Source: Comamonas phosphati (GTDB taxonomy: Bacteria > Pseudomonadota > Gammaproteobacteria > Burkholderiales > Burkholderiaceae_C). Taken from it: a stretch of 64,000 nt of DNA. How positions within the stretch are numbered: the stretch's first letter is position 1; each line of letters begins with the position of its first letter. Under the pieces are notes generated by a model. That model was given only the letters and a program-made list of their open reading frames with translations, was not told where the DNA came from and searched no databases. Positions 20,311 through 29,201 of the stretch are shown here, piece after piece. Made by a program: the position numbers and the translations under genes. Location: assembly GCF_014637085.1 (NCBI RefSeq), contig NZ_BMEU01000001.1:186001-250000 (forward strand). The letters run 5' to 3'.

Positions 20311-20347
20311 GCGCCCAGTTTCAAGCAATGCTCACAGGATGATTGAT

Positions 20348-21868
20348 ATGAAGAAAATTGCCTGTAAACCCATGGATGACAAGCGCAAGCTGCTCACTTT
20401 TCCGAAACCCCCAGCCGCCATGACGGTGCTGTTCCTGAGCGCCTCCATGCTGGCCGGCTGCTCGCTGCAGCCCAGCTACCAGGTGCCCAGGCTAGCTGTG
20501 CCCGCACAGTTCAAGGAAGCCACGCCCGAGGCCGCGCAGGCCGGTATCTGGCAGCCCGCGCGGCATGGTGCGGACGCAGCAGCCCCGGACGCCGTGCCCG
20601 AGAAATGGTGGACGACCTATGGCGACGAAACCCTGAACCGGCTGCAGGACGAAGCAGCCGCGGCCAACCCCTCGCTGGAGCAGGCCGTGGCGCGTCTGCG
20701 CACGGCCCAGGCCGCAGTGGCCGGCAGCCGCGCCGGCCTGTTCCCCACGCTGAGCACCACGGGCAGCGGCTCGCGCGCGCTCACGGGCGGCGGCACCTAT
20801 GTGAACTCCAACAACGAGAACATTGCGCGCAGCGGCAGCATCAACAACACCTTCTCGCTGGGCCTGAACGCCAGCTGGGAGCTGGACCTGTGGGGTCGCC
20901 TGTCGGGCCAGGTCGACGCCAGCCGCGCCAGCGTCCAGGCCAGCAGCGACGATCTTGCCGCCGCGCGCCTGTCTGCCCAGGCCTCGGTGGCTCAGACCTA
21001 TTTCTCGCTGCGGGCCGCCGAAGCCCAGGACCGCCTGCTGCGCGAGACGCTGGCCAACTACGCGCAAAGCCTGAAGCTCACGCAGAACCGCTACCGCTCG
21101 GGCGTGGCTTCGTCGGCCGACGTGGCGCAGGCGCAGGCGCAGTACAAGAGCACCCAGGCCCAGCTGCTGGAGGCCCAGATCACGCGGGCCCAGTACGAGC
21201 ACGCGCTGGCGGCCCTGCTGGGCAAGGCGCCCGCGGCCTTCAGCCTGCCGGCCACCGCGCAACTGCCCATACCGCCCGCAGTGCCGGCCATGCTGGCCAC
21301 AACCTTGCTGGAGCAGCGCCCCGACATCGCCGCGGCCGAGCGGCGCGTGGCCGCGGCCAATGCCCAGATCGGGGTGGCGCGCGCGGCCTTCTTCCCGTCG
21401 CTGACCCTGTCGGCCTCGGCGGGCTACCGCAACTCGGCGTTGTCGAATCTGCTGGATGCGCCCAATCTGTTCTGGTCCCTGGGCCCGGCGCTGGCCATGA
21501 ATCTGTTCGATGGCGGCGCGCGCTCGGCGGCCGTGGAATCGGCCCGCGGTGCGCTGGACCTGGCCGCCGCCGCCTACAAGCAGACCGTGATCACGGCCCT
21601 GCAGGAAGTGGAGGACAACCTGGTGGCCGCCAGCCGGCTGGCGCAGGAGCAGCAGGTGCAGACCGAGGCCCTGGCCGCCGCACGCAAGGCGCTGACCGTG
21701 GCCGGGAACCAGTACCAGGCTGGCACCGTGACCTATCTGAACGTGCTGTCGGCCCAGACCACGGTGCTCAGCGCCGAGAACAATTTGATCAATGTGCGCA
21801 ACCGGCGCCTGACGGCCGTGAACACACTATTGAAGAATGTTGCCGGGCGCTGGCAGCCGCAGCCTTGA
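20348..21868 (+). CDS. Outer-membrane efflux lipoprotein, NodT/OprM family
   Basis: TolC-like outer-membrane channel completing the RND pump. 506 residues. The signal peptide ends in a lipobox LAGC (Cys 38), followed by the usual YQVPRLAVPAQF. WWTTYGDETLNRLQDEA opens the first TolC repeat (about 90), and EQRPDIAAAERRVAAANAQIG the second (about 310). I chose ATG 20348 (AGGA nine bases upstream) over ATG 20339. Last gene of the efflux operon; it ends three bases before the converging gene at 21872. Confidence 0.93.
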   Translation: MKKIACKPMDDKRKLLTFPKPPAAMTVLFLSASMLAGCSLQPSYQVPRLAVPAQFKEATPEAAQAGIWQPARHGADAAAPDAVPEKWWTTYGDETLNRLQDEAAAANPSLEQAVARLRTAQAAVAGSRAGLFPTLSTTGSGSRALTGGGTYVNSNNENIARSGSINNTFSLGLNASWELDLWGRLSGQVDASRASVQASSDDLAAARLSAQASVAQTYFSLRAAEAQDRLLRETLANYAQSLKLTQNRYRSGVASSADVAQAQAQYKSTQAQLLEAQITRAQYEHALAALLGKAPAAFSLPATAQLPIPPAVPAMLATTLLEQRPDIAAAERRVAAANAQIGVARAAFFPSLTLSASAGYRNSALSNLLDAPNLFWSLGPALAMNLFDGGARSAAVESARGALDLAAAAYKQTVITALQEVEDNLVAASRLAQEQQVQTEALAAARKALTVAGNQYQAGTVTYLNVLSAQTTVLSAENNLINVRNRRLTAVNTLLKNVAGRWQPQP

Positions 21869-21871
21869 GGC

Positions 21872-22249
21872 TCAGTCGTCGAGCTCGAAGGCGCTGCGCA
21901 GCGCCTCGCCGAACCAGCTGCCGCCCGACAGCGACAGCGTGACCGTGGTGCGGCCCGTGGCCGAGGCTTCCAGCGCCAGGCGACCGCTGGCTGCATCGAA
22001 GCGGGCGGACAGCGGCCGGCCCGCATCGTCATGGGCCTGCAGGTCGTAGTCCCAATCACCGTCCCAATGGCCGCCTTCGTCGACGGCACCTTGGCGGCCC
22101 GTGAAATCGCGGCTGGCCCAGCGCAGCAGCTGTTCTATCTCGGCCGCCAGTGCGGGTAAGCGCGCCGCGCTCACGCTGGCCATGGCATCCCAGGTGCCCG
22201 TGCCTTCTTCGTCTTCGCTGTAGTCAAAATCCAGATAGTCCAGGGCCAT
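21872..22249 (-). CDS. Small acidic protein of unknown function
   Basis: 125 residues, starting MALDYLDFDYSEDEEG, strongly acidic at both ends, no signal peptide or membrane segment. The middle (EIEQLLRWASRDFTG) looks helical and the C-terminal half (GRTTVTLSLSGGSWFGEALR) beta-rich. I do not recognise a named domain. The 5' ATG at 22288 would add 13 residues without a ribosome site. It lies divergent from the ABC ATPase with an 82-base gap, and converges on the efflux operon. Confidence 0.7.
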   Translation of the reverse strand: MALDYLDFDYSEDEEGTGTWDAMASVSAARLPALAAEIEQLLRWASRDFTGRQGAVDEGGHWDGDWDYDLQAHDDAGRPLSARFDAASGRLALEASATGRTTVTLSLSGGSWFGEALRSAFELDD

Positions 22250-22316
22250 GGCATGGTGTACGCAAAATAGAGGCAACCAGTTTATCAAGCAAGATCGGCA
22301 CTGAATCCATATGAGG

Positions 22317-22340
22317 CAAGCGCAAGCAGCTATGAATAAA
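22317..22340 (+). repeat. Short dispersed repeat, AGCAGCTAT type (copy 2)
   Basis: CAAGCGCAAGCAGCTATGAATAAA, the same pattern as at 7933 and 44443. It overlaps the start codon of the ABC ATPase gene. Confidence 0.45.
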
Positions 22341-22997
22341 GAAGTGAATCAGCCGCCACTCATGGTGTCCGTGCAGAATCTGGGCTTTGGCTACCCGGGC
22401 CTGGAGCTGGCGCGCCATGCCAGCCATGCGTGGACGGCGGGCCTGCATCTGCTGCAGGGCGACGAGGGCACGGGCAAGACCAGTTGGCTCAAGGTGCTGG
22501 CCGGGCAGTTTCCGCTGCGCTCGGGTGAGCTGCGCTTTGCTGCAGGGCCACTGCCCGCACATGAAATCTTCTGGCAGGATCCGCGCGCCGAGCTCGATGC
22601 GGCCTTGCGCGAATGTCGGGTGGATGACTGGGTGGCGCGGCAGGCTGCCAGCTATCCGCGCTGGTCGCAGTCTAGCTGGGAAGCGCATGCCCAGGCGCTG
22701 AGCCTGAGGGATCACGATCACAAGCCGCTGCTGGCGCTGTCGGCCGGGTCGCTGCGCAAGCTGTGGCTGGCGGCGGGCTGGGCCAGTGGCGCGGCGCTGA
22801 CGCTGATCGATGAGCCGCTGGCCGCGCTCGACCTGCCTTCGGTGCGCCATGTGCAGCAGGCCCTGGCGGGCTTTGCATGGCGCCAGCAGGCGCCGCGGGT
22901 GGCCGCGGGCGAGCCACCGCGCTGCGTCATCGTGGCGCACTGGGATCGCCTGCAGGGCGTTGCCTGGGATGGCGTGATCGAGCTGCCATCGACCTGA
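22332..22997 (+). CDS. Stand-alone ABC-type ATPase
   Basis: About 221 residues with all three nucleotide-binding motifs, two of them slightly unusual. Walker A is GDEGTGKTS (Ser/Gly changes), the signature is LSAGSLRK instead of LSGGQ, and Walker B is ALTLIDEPLAALD. No permease or binding protein gene is adjacent, so it may serve a transporter elsewhere or a non-transport role. It ends 456 bases before the siderophore receptor. ATG 22311 is an alternative start seven codons upstream. The protein is somewhat short for an ABC ATPase and its Q-loop region is weak. Confidence 0.75.
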   Translation: MNKEVNQPPLMVSVQNLGFGYPGLELARHASHAWTAGLHLLQGDEGTGKTSWLKVLAGQFPLRSGELRFAAGPLPAHEIFWQDPRAELDAALRECRVDDWVARQAASYPRWSQSSWEAHAQALSLRDHDHKPLLALSAGSLRKLWLAAGWASGAALTLIDEPLAALDLPSVRHVQQALAGFAWRQQAPRVAAGEPPRCVIVAHWDRLQGVAWDGVIELPST

Positions 22998-23046
22998 ATC
23001 ACCTGGGCTTGAAGCGCGTGGCGCTTTGCTGCAGCGCTCACCAGCG

Positions 23047-23244
23047 CTACAGGCGCTGCACGGCCTGCGCCAGACGCGGGGCCAGCACGGGCTTGAGCGC
23101 ATGGTCCACGGCCTGGGCCTCGAAGGCGGCAATCGCGTGCTGGTGGTAGGCCGTGGCGAAGACCTGGGTCTGCTGGTCGGGCCGGGCGCCGGCCAATTCG
23201 GTCGCTGCGTCTATGTCGCTCTGGCCCGGCATGCGGATGCCGAA
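23047..23244 (-). pseudogene. Remnant of a LytTR-type response-regulator receiver domain
   Basis: This frame reads GIRMPGQSDIDAATEL, then VFATAYHQHAIAAFEAQAVDHALKP and ends QAVQRL-stop. It matches the second half of an AlgR/LytR receiver domain (the D-MPG, TAY, AFE.AVD and KP positions). The N-terminal half with the acid pocket and the DNA-binding domain are missing, and stops follow at once. I read it as a decayed gene. The rest of the gap 22998-23435 shows only the receptor promoter and Fur box. Confidence 0.6.
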
Positions 23245-23426
23245 TCTGGCACAAGCTGCATGAGTCCGGCGCAAACGGCAGCTGTTGCTTGGCAGGTTTG
23301 TGCGTGCACACATATCGCATATAGCGCAGCATTTCCAATGCGGGCGTGAGCCGGCAATGTGGCCGTGGCGGCAGCAGGGTGTTTGCGGTGCTTGCCAGGC
23401 GAGTTGCCTTCAGAATAAAAAGTTAA

Positions 23427-23441
23427 TAAAAATCATTGTCA
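23427..23441 (+). promoter_or_regulatory. Fur box upstream of the siderophore receptor
   Basis: TAAAAATCATTGTCA matches 12 of 14 defined positions of the 7-1-7 Fur consensus TGATAATNATTATCA. It lies 13-27 bases before the receptor ATG, so iron-bound Fur would block transcription of the receptor and the PepSY gene behind it. Confidence 0.75.
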
Positions 23442-23453
23442 ATAGCATTTGAA

Positions 23454-25640
23454 ATGTTCTCCATTCGCCAAATTTCCCTGGCTGCCATCGCACTGTGCAG
23501 CCAACAAGCTCTTTTCGCCCAGACCGCAACCTCTGCCGTGCCGGCCGTCGAATCGGAAGCCACCATGCAGGCCGTGGCCGTGGAGGCCAGCGCCGATGCT
23601 TCGGCACAGGGTCTGGCCAAGCCTTTTGCGGGCGGGCAGGTGGCAACCGGTGCGCGCACCGGCATTCTGGGCACGCAGGACTGGAAGAGTTCCGCGTTCT
23701 CCTCCACGGCCTATACCAGCCAGCTCATCGAGGACACGCAGTCCAAGAGCGTGGGCGACGTGTTGCAGAGCGATCCATCGGTGCGCCAGGCGCGCGGCTA
23801 CGGCAACTTCCAGGAGCTGTACATGCTGCGCGGCATGCCCGTGTATTCGGACGACATCGCTTACAACGGCCTCTACGGACTGCTGCCGCGCCAGTACGTG
23901 GCCTCGGAATTCTTCGAGCGCGTGGAAGTGCTGCGCGGCGCGAATGCCTTTCTCAACGGCGCAGCCCCTGGCGGCAGTGGCGTGGGCGGCGTGATCAGCC
24001 TGCTGCCCAAGCGCGCGGGCAGCGAGCCACTCACGCAACTGAGCACCGGCATACAGACCGGCGGCCAGGCCTATGCCTCGGCAGATCTGTCGCGCCGCTT
24101 CGGCCCCGACCGGAGCACTGGCATACGCCTGAACGCCGTGCGCCGCGACGGCGGCACCGGTGTCAAGGGCGAGGACCGCACGCTCACGGCGCTGGGCCTG
24201 GGCCTGGACTGGCGCAGCCGCGACGTGCGCCTGTCGGCCGATGCGGGCTACCAGCGCAACAGCTATCGCGCCGGGCGCCCCAGCGTGACGCCTTCGGGCT
24301 TCATTCCCGCCGTGCCTGACAACAAGACCAACTACGGCCAGGACTGGACGCATTCCACCGAGCGCGATGTGTTCGCCACCGTGCGCGGCGAGTGGGACAT
24401 CAATGCCACGACCACGGCCTGGGCTGCGGGCGGACTGCGCCGCAGCAAGGAAGACAACATCAACAGCGGCGTGACCGTGCTCAACGCCCAGGGCGACACC
24501 ACGGGCGCGCGCTTCGACAACGTGCGCAAGGACCGCGTGGGCACGGTCGAAGCCGGCATCCGCACCCGGCTGCAGACCGGCAGCGTGGGCCATGAGCTGG
24601 TGGCCTCGGCCAGTAGCTATTCCGCCACGGAAACTGGCGCCTGGGCCATGGCCACCGGCGTGAGCAACAACCTCTACAACCCCTATGCCAGCGCGATGCC
24701 GGAGAACACCTTCTTCGGCGGCTCCATGGCCAACCCCCACAAGGTGGGCGATACCCGCTTCGACAGCCTGGCCCTGGGCGATACGCTGTCCATGCTCGAC
24801 GACCGCCTGCGCGTGACGCTGGGCCTGCGCCGCCAGCGCATAGACCAGAGCAGCTACGACTACAGCAGCGGTCAGCGCACCGACAGCTACCGTAAGTCGG
24901 CCACCACGCCCATGCTGGGCCTGGTGTTCAAGGCCACCGAAGAGCTGTCCCTCTATGCCAACTACATCGAGGCCCTGACCAAGGGCGCCGTGGCGCCAGC
25001 CTCGGCCAACGGACTGCCCGTGCTCAACGCCGGCCAGGTGTTCTCGCCCTACAAGTCCAAGCAGAAGGAAGTGGGCGTGAAATGGCAGCGCGGCACCCTG
25101 GGTGCCACGGCGGCCCTGTACACCACCGACGTGCCCAGCAGCTATGTGGCCAACCAGGTCTTCGGCCAGTACGGCAAGCAGCGTAACCAGGGCATGGAGT
25201 TCACCGTTTTCGGCGAGCCGGCCAAGGGCCTGCGCGTGCTGGGCGGCCTGACGCTGACCGAGGCCAAGATCAAGCAGGCGGCCGACGCGGCCCAGGTCGA
25301 CCGCTACGCTATCGGCGTGCCCAAGACCCAGGCCACCCTGGGCGTGGACTGGGACGTGCCCGGCGTTTCCGGCCTGGCCCTCAATGCGCGAGTGATCCAT
25401 ACCTCAAACCAGTACGCCAATGCGGCCAATACCCTGAAGGTGGCGAGCTGGACGCGTACCGACATCGGCGCGCGCTATCTGGTCGATCTGGGCAACGACC
25501 GCCTGCTGACGCTGCGCGCACGCCTGGACAACGTGTTCGACAAGAACTACTGGGCCTCGGTGGGCGGTTATCCGGGCGCCAACTATCTGGTGCAGTCGGC
25601 TCCGCGCACGTTGTCCGTCAGCGCCACGGTTAACTTCTGA
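23454..25640 (+). CDS. TonB-dependent siderophore receptor
   Basis: Outer-membrane receptor importing a ferric siderophore with TonB energy. 728 residues. A signal peptide ends near ALFAQ (about 23). The plug domain shows VGDVLQSDPSVRQARGYGNFQELYMLRG (about 100-130, given in part) and FERVEVLRGANAFLNG. The barrel ends in a terminal Phe (SVSATVNF), as outer-membrane barrels do. There is no N-terminal signalling extension, so it does not drive a FecI-type sigma factor. I chose ATG 23454; TTG 23436 lies inside the Fur box. It is followed after 12 bases by the PepSY protein. Confidence 0.93.
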   Translation: MFSIRQISLAAIALCSQQALFAQTATSAVPAVESEATMQAVAVEASADASAQGLAKPFAGGQVATGARTGILGTQDWKSSAFSSTAYTSQLIEDTQSKSVGDVLQSDPSVRQARGYGNFQELYMLRGMPVYSDDIAYNGLYGLLPRQYVASEFFERVEVLRGANAFLNGAAPGGSGVGGVISLLPKRAGSEPLTQLSTGIQTGGQAYASADLSRRFGPDRSTGIRLNAVRRDGGTGVKGEDRTLTALGLGLDWRSRDVRLSADAGYQRNSYRAGRPSVTPSGFIPAVPDNKTNYGQDWTHSTERDVFATVRGEWDINATTTAWAAGGLRRSKEDNINSGVTVLNAQGDTTGARFDNVRKDRVGTVEAGIRTRLQTGSVGHELVASASSYSATETGAWAMATGVSNNLYNPYASAMPENTFFGGSMANPHKVGDTRFDSLALGDTLSMLDDRLRVTLGLRRQRIDQSSYDYSSGQRTDSYRKSATTPMLGLVFKATEELSLYANYIEALTKGAVAPASANGLPVLNAGQVFSPYKSKQKEVGVKWQRGTLGATAALYTTDVPSSYVANQVFGQYGKQRNQGMEFTVFGEPAKGLRVLGGLTLTEAKIKQAADAAQVDRYAIGVPKTQATLGVDWDVPGVSGLALNARVIHTSNQYANAANTLKVASWTRTDIGARYLVDLGNDRLLTLRARLDNVFDKNYWASVGGYPGANYLVQSAPRTLSVSATVNF

Positions 25641-25652
25641 GACTGAGTGCAA

Positions 25653-26876
25653 ATGCGAGCTCTGTGGACCGTGGTGCACCGCTGGGTGGGCCTGTTTCTG
25701 GCGGCATTCCTGGTCATGGCCGGCCTCACGGGAGCGGTGCTCTCGTGGGAGCATGAAATCGACAACTGGCTCAATGCCGACGTGCTGCACACGCCGGGGC
25801 GCGGCCCGCTGCAGACGCCGCTGCAGCTGGCGCAGGCCGTGCAGGCGGCCGATCCGCGCGTCGAAATCTCCTACATGACCCTGGGCCTGCGCGAGGGGGA
25901 GGCGGCCCCCTTCCTGGTGCGACCGCTGGTGGACCAGGGTACGGGAAAGCCCCATGCGCTGGGCTACAACACCGTGTTCGTGGACCCTGTGAGCGGCGCC
26001 ATCACCGGCCACCGCGATGCGAAAAGCCTGGCCCTGAACTGGCGCAACCTCATGCCCTGGCTGCGCCATCTGCATGAAAGCCTGCTCAGCCCCACGTTCG
26101 CAGGCAGCGACCGCTGGGGCTACTGGTTCATGGGCGGCCTGGCGCTGCTGTGGCTGGCCGACAGCTTCTGGGCGCTGGTGCTGACCCTGCCGGTGAAGAA
26201 GAAAGGCGCTTCGGCCAGGGAGCAGGGCGCTGGCGGTAAATCCTGGTGGTTGCGCTGGCTGCCGTCCTGGCGCATACGCTGGGGCGCCGGCGCCTACAAG
26301 CTCAACTTCGACCTGCACCGCGCGGGCGGGCTGTGGATCTGGGGCGTGATCGTCGTCGTGGCCTTCACCTCGTTTTCGATCAACCTCTACCGCGAGGTCT
26401 TCTATCCCGTGATGAGCAAGGTCTCGACCACCACGCCGGGCCCGTACGAGACGCTGAAGCCCGCGCCTTTCGGCAGCTATATCGAGCCCAAGATCGGCTT
26501 TGCCTCGGCGCTGGAGATTGCGCGCAAGGAGGCCGTGCGCCTGGGCATCAGGACGGAGGCTGGGGGCATCTGGTATGGCGGGGACTTCCCGTTCTACAAC
26601 GTGTCTTTCTTCAATCCCGACGACGAGACCGGGGCCATGGGCATGGGGCTGTCCAACGTCTATGTGAGTTCGGAAAGCGGCGAGGTGCTGGGCAGCTACC
26701 GCCCCTGGCACGGCACGGGTGCCGATGTGTTCGTGCAGCTGCAGCTGCCCCTGCACAGCGGGCGCATCCTGGGCACCTTCGGTCGCGTGCTCATGTCCTT
26801 CGTGGGCGTGATGGTGGCCGTGCTTTCCATCACCGGCGTGGTGATCTGGTGGAAGAAACGTCGGGCCCGGCGGTGA
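25653..26876 (+). CDS. PepSY-associated transmembrane protein, likely ferric-siderophore reductase
   Basis: 407 residues, four main transmembrane segments: about 10-32 (WVGLFLAAFLVMAGLTGAVL), 150-172, 225-250 and 375-398. Two PepSY-like periplasmic stretches lie between them. Conserved His residues next to the helices (VVHRWVG, RHLHESL, DLHRAGG) could bind haem. Family members next to siderophore receptors, such as FpvG of Pseudomonas, take part in iron reduction and release in the periplasm. That role is inferred from context. ATG 25653; GTG 25647 would add two codons. Confidence 0.88.
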   Translation: MRALWTVVHRWVGLFLAAFLVMAGLTGAVLSWEHEIDNWLNADVLHTPGRGPLQTPLQLAQAVQAADPRVEISYMTLGLREGEAAPFLVRPLVDQGTGKPHALGYNTVFVDPVSGAITGHRDAKSLALNWRNLMPWLRHLHESLLSPTFAGSDRWGYWFMGGLALLWLADSFWALVLTLPVKKKGASAREQGAGGKSWWLRWLPSWRIRWGAGAYKLNFDLHRAGGLWIWGVIVVVAFTSFSINLYREVFYPVMSKVSTTTPGPYETLKPAPFGSYIEPKIGFASALEIARKEAVRLGIRTEAGGIWYGGDFPFYNVSFFNPDDETGAMGMGLSNVYVSSESGEVLGSYRPWHGTGADVFVQLQLPLHSGRILGTFGRVLMSFVGVMVAVLSITGVVIWWKKRRARR

Positions 26877-26882
26877 CGTGAC

Positions 26883-26968
26883 GCCCCCTGAGCGGCTGAG
26901 CTGCATCCCCCGAGGGGGACGCAACCCTCGCCGCGAGGCGGCTCTTGCTGGGTTGCCCTCGCTCAGGT
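26883..26968 (+). repeat. Dispersed repeat family A, copy 4
   Basis: GCCCCCTGAGCGGCTGAGCT, core CATCCCCCGAGGGGGACGC and right arm CGCCGCGAGGCGGCTCTTGC as in copy 3. It begins seven bases after the PepSY gene stop. An inverted copy (27122) faces it. Confidence 0.85.
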
Positions 26969-27044
26969 CGTGCCGGTTTCAAGGGCTGTGGTAGTGCATG
27001 GCCCCATGGATGGCTGATCCGAAATACGGCCCCCACGAACGACG

Positions 27045-27066
27045 AAGCCACCGAAAACGGTGGCTT
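27045..27066 (+). terminator. Terminator of the siderophore receptor operon
   Basis: Perfect stem AAGCCACCG / CGGTGGCTT with an AAAA loop, followed by TAAG. It lies between the two inverted family A repeats. Confidence 0.7.
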
Positions 27067-27121
27067 TAAGAGAACTTCGCCTTGTGCGCAGCTTAAAAAA
27101 CTGGCGTATCTCAACCCAGGG

Positions 27122-27196
27122 ACACCGAGGAAGGGCCGCCCCGCACCGAAGGTGTCCTCCCCTTGGGGGAAGGTGCGAATCGCCTCAGGGGGCTCA
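27122..27196 (-). repeat. Dispersed repeat family A, copy 5 (inverted)
   Basis: On the minus strand it reads GAGCCCCCTGAGGCGATTCG, CCTTCCCCCAAGGGGAGGAC and GCGGGGCGGCCCTT. It starts at the psiF stop codon and is inverted relative to copy 4. Confidence 0.85.
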
Positions 27197-27472
27197 GTCC
27201 TTCTTCAGGCACTCGCTCATGAAAGCCTTGCGCTCGTCGCCCTTCTTGCCGGTTGCGTCGACGTTGCAGGACTTCATGCGTTCCTGCTGGCGCTTCTTGC
27301 CGTCGGACAGGCAGGACTTCATGAACTCCTTGCGTTCATCGCCTTTCTTGCCCGTTGCTTCGGTGTTGCACGTGCCCATCAGCTTCTGCTGGGCGGTCTG
27401 AGGCTTGTCGCCTGCGGCCATGCTCATGCTGCAAGCCAGGGAGACTACTGCCAGGACAACGAGTTTTTTCAT
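27194..27472 (-). CDS. psiF: PsiF-family small secreted protein
   Basis: 92 residues: a signal peptide (MKKLVVLAVVSLACSMSMAA) and two tandem PsiF repeats, each with the pattern C-N-x-(E/D)-ATGKKGDERK-x-FM-x-x-C. Four Cys suggest two disulfides in the periplasm. In E. coli psiF is induced by phosphate starvation but its job is not known. ATG 27472 is chosen because it begins the signal peptide; the longer frame to 27523 is unlikely. The stop codon adjoins a dispersed repeat. Confidence 0.9.
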   Translation of the reverse strand: MKKLVVLAVVSLACSMSMAAGDKPQTAQQKLMGTCNTEATGKKGDERKEFMKSCLSDGKKRQQERMKSCNVDATGKKGDERKAFMSECLKKD

Positions 27473-27671
27473 GATGGAGTGATTTTGAAAACGCCGACAG
27501 CCGGCGCGTCGCCATTGCAGCACAGCTTCCTGGCTTTGCCTACGTGTTTGCGCCGCGCCTTGTAAAAATTTGCGATTCGCGGCGCCACCATGAGGGCTGA
27601 CACGGCGGTTGCAAACGGCGAGTGGATAATGGGCAGCTTTTGTTTTCTACCCAGTTTGAAGGACGATTCGC

Positions 27672-28499
27672 GTGGATACTTTATTGCTGCTCAAGGCGGC
27701 CATCATGGGCATTGTGGAGGGCCTGACCGAGTTCCTGCCCATTTCCTCCACGGGTCACCTGATCCTGGCGGGCTCGCTGCTGGGCTTTGACGATGCCAAG
27801 GCCAAGGTGTTCGATATCGCCATCCAGACCGGCGCCATCTTCGCCGTGATCCTGGTCTACTGGCAGAAGATCCGAACCACGCTGGTGGAGCTGCCTTCCA
27901 GCCGCGAGGCACAGAAATTCGCGCTCAACGTCCTCATCGGCTTTCTGCCGGCCGTGGTGCTGGGCCTGCTGTTCGGCAAGTTCATCAAGGCCCATCTGTT
28001 CACACCCGTCGTGGTGGCCACGACCTTCATCCTCGGCGGCTTCATCATTCTGTGGGCCGAGAAGCGCCAGACCCGGGCCGTGCGCGTGCAGGCCGTGGAA
28101 GACATGAGCGCGCTGGACGCCCTGAAGGTCGGCCTCGTGCAGTGCCTGGCCATGATTCCCGGCACCAGCCGCAGCGGTGCCACCATCATCGGCGGCATGG
28201 TGCTGGGCCTGTCGCGCAAGGCCGCCACGGACTATTCTTTCTTCCTGGCCATCCCCACGCTGATCGGCGCGGGCGTCTACAGCCTCTACAAGGAGCGCGC
28301 CTTGCTGAGCATGGCCGATGTCCCGCTGTTCGCCGTGGGCCTGGTGTTCTCCTTCATCAGCGCCTGGCTGTGCGTGCGCTGGCTGCTGCGTTATATCTCC
28401 AGCAACAGCTTTGTGCCCTTTGCCTGGTACCGTATCGCCTTCGGCATCATCGTGCTGGTCACGGCCTTCACGGGTGTGGTGAGCTGGCATGATGCCTGA
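27672..28499 (+). CDS. uppP: Undecaprenyl-diphosphatase UppP (BacA)
   Basis: Removes one phosphate from undecaprenyl pyrophosphate to recycle the lipid carrier of peptidoglycan and other envelope glycans; overproduction gives bacitracin resistance. 275 residues, about eight helices. The catalytic motifs are [14 protein letters not shown] (about 17-30) and [13 protein letters not shown] (about 160-172). The start is GTG 27672 with GAAGGAC upstream. Single-gene unit ending in a strong terminator. Confidence 0.96.
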   Translation: MDTLLLLKAAIMGIVEGLTEFLPISSTGHLILAGSLLGFDDAKAKVFDIAIQTGAIFAVILVYWQKIRTTLVELPSSREAQKFALNVLIGFLPAVVLGLLFGKFIKAHLFTPVVVATTFILGGFIILWAEKRQTRAVRVQAVEDMSALDALKVGLVQCLAMIPGTSRSGATIIGGMVLGLSRKAATDYSFFLAIPTLIGAGVYSLYKERALLSMADVPLFAVGLVFSFISAWLCVRWLLRYISSNSFVPFAWYRIAFGIIVLVTAFTGVVSWHDA

Positions 28500-28520
28500 G
28501 TGAAAAGCTCCGTATCAATG

Positions 28521-28544
28521 AAAAGCCACCGTCAGGTGGCTTTT
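28521..28544. terminator. Bidirectional terminator between uppP and sixA
   Basis: Perfect stem AAAAGCCACC / GGTGGCTTTT with GTCA loop and T-rich sequence after it on both strands. It serves the converging uppP and sixA. Confidence 0.9.
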
Positions 28545-28571
28545 CTATTTGTGGTTGCGGCGCTCCGGACG

Positions 28572-29060
28572 CTACAGCAAGGGAGCGTCCAGCGTGACCT
28601 TCGATGGCGCGATGCCGCCACCGACATCGCGCCACGCTTTCGTGTCGTAGCGGAATTCGGCCAATGCGCAGGTGGGCATGTCGCAAGTTTCGCCCGATAG
28701 GCATCCCGCGAATTCGGAGATCTCGGGGTTGTGACCGAACAGCATCACGCAGTCGACCTTCTTGTCCAGCGACCGCACCACGGCCAATATGACATCGGCT
28801 GTGCCGGCATACAGGCGCTCGTCAATGGCGATGTGCCGGAACTCGTAGCCGAGTTCGCGCGCGATGGCCTGTGCCGTGGCTAGCGCCCGAACCGCAGGGC
28901 TGGAAATGATGAGACCGGGCTTCACATGGTGCTTGGCCAGCCGCCGCCCCATCAGCAGAGCCTCCTTGCGGCCGCGATTGTTCAGGGGCCGCTCACGATC
29001 GGACAAGGCCGGATCGTCATGGACGGACTTGGCATGCCGCACCAGAAACAGCGTTTTCAT
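28572..29060 (-). CDS. sixA: Phosphohistidine phosphatase SixA
   Basis: Histidine-phosphatase superfamily member removing phosphate from His, for example in phosphorelay HPt domains or PTS proteins. 162 residues. The RHG-type catalytic motif is LFLVRHAKS (about 4-12), with the second Arg in SSPAVRALATAQ (about 53) and the second His in MLFGHNPEIS (about 108). ATG 29060 is set by GGAGGAGG upstream; the longer frame to 29222 is spurious. C-terminal KVTLDAPLL is extended relative to E. coli SixA. Confidence 0.92.
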   Translation of the reverse strand: MKTLFLVRHAKSVHDDPALSDRERPLNNRGRKEALLMGRRLAKHHVKPGLIISSPAVRALATAQAIARELGYEFRHIAIDERLYAGTADVILAVVRSLDKKVDCVMLFGHNPEISEFAGCLSGETCDMPTCALAEFRYDTKAWRDVGGGIAPSKVTLDAPLL

Positions 29061-29201
29061 GGTCCACCTCCTCCGCCAAAAACACCTGAGTCGCACCCGG
29101 CCGCAGACCCGGTTGCTGAGCCTGTCTGCGCATTGTGTCGCGGAGAGCAGCGCGTCCACGGCCGTGCGCCAATTTGTGGCACTCAAAGAATGGGAGCTTG
29201 C

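Noticed and set aside
17077-20328. Long leftward frame of 1083 codons opposite mdtC
   Set aside because: Composition is dominated by His, Gln, Arg and Gly, typical of antisense frames of GC-rich genes; mdtC on the other strand has all family motifs.
23439-25400. Leftward frame of 653 codons opposite the siderophore receptor
   Set aside because: Low-quality composition; the receptor frame is clear.
26970-27120. Inverted family A copies 4 and 5 as ends of an insertion sequence
   Set aside because: The ~150 bases between them hold only a terminator and no transposase, and the copies are the same repeat found singly elsewhere.
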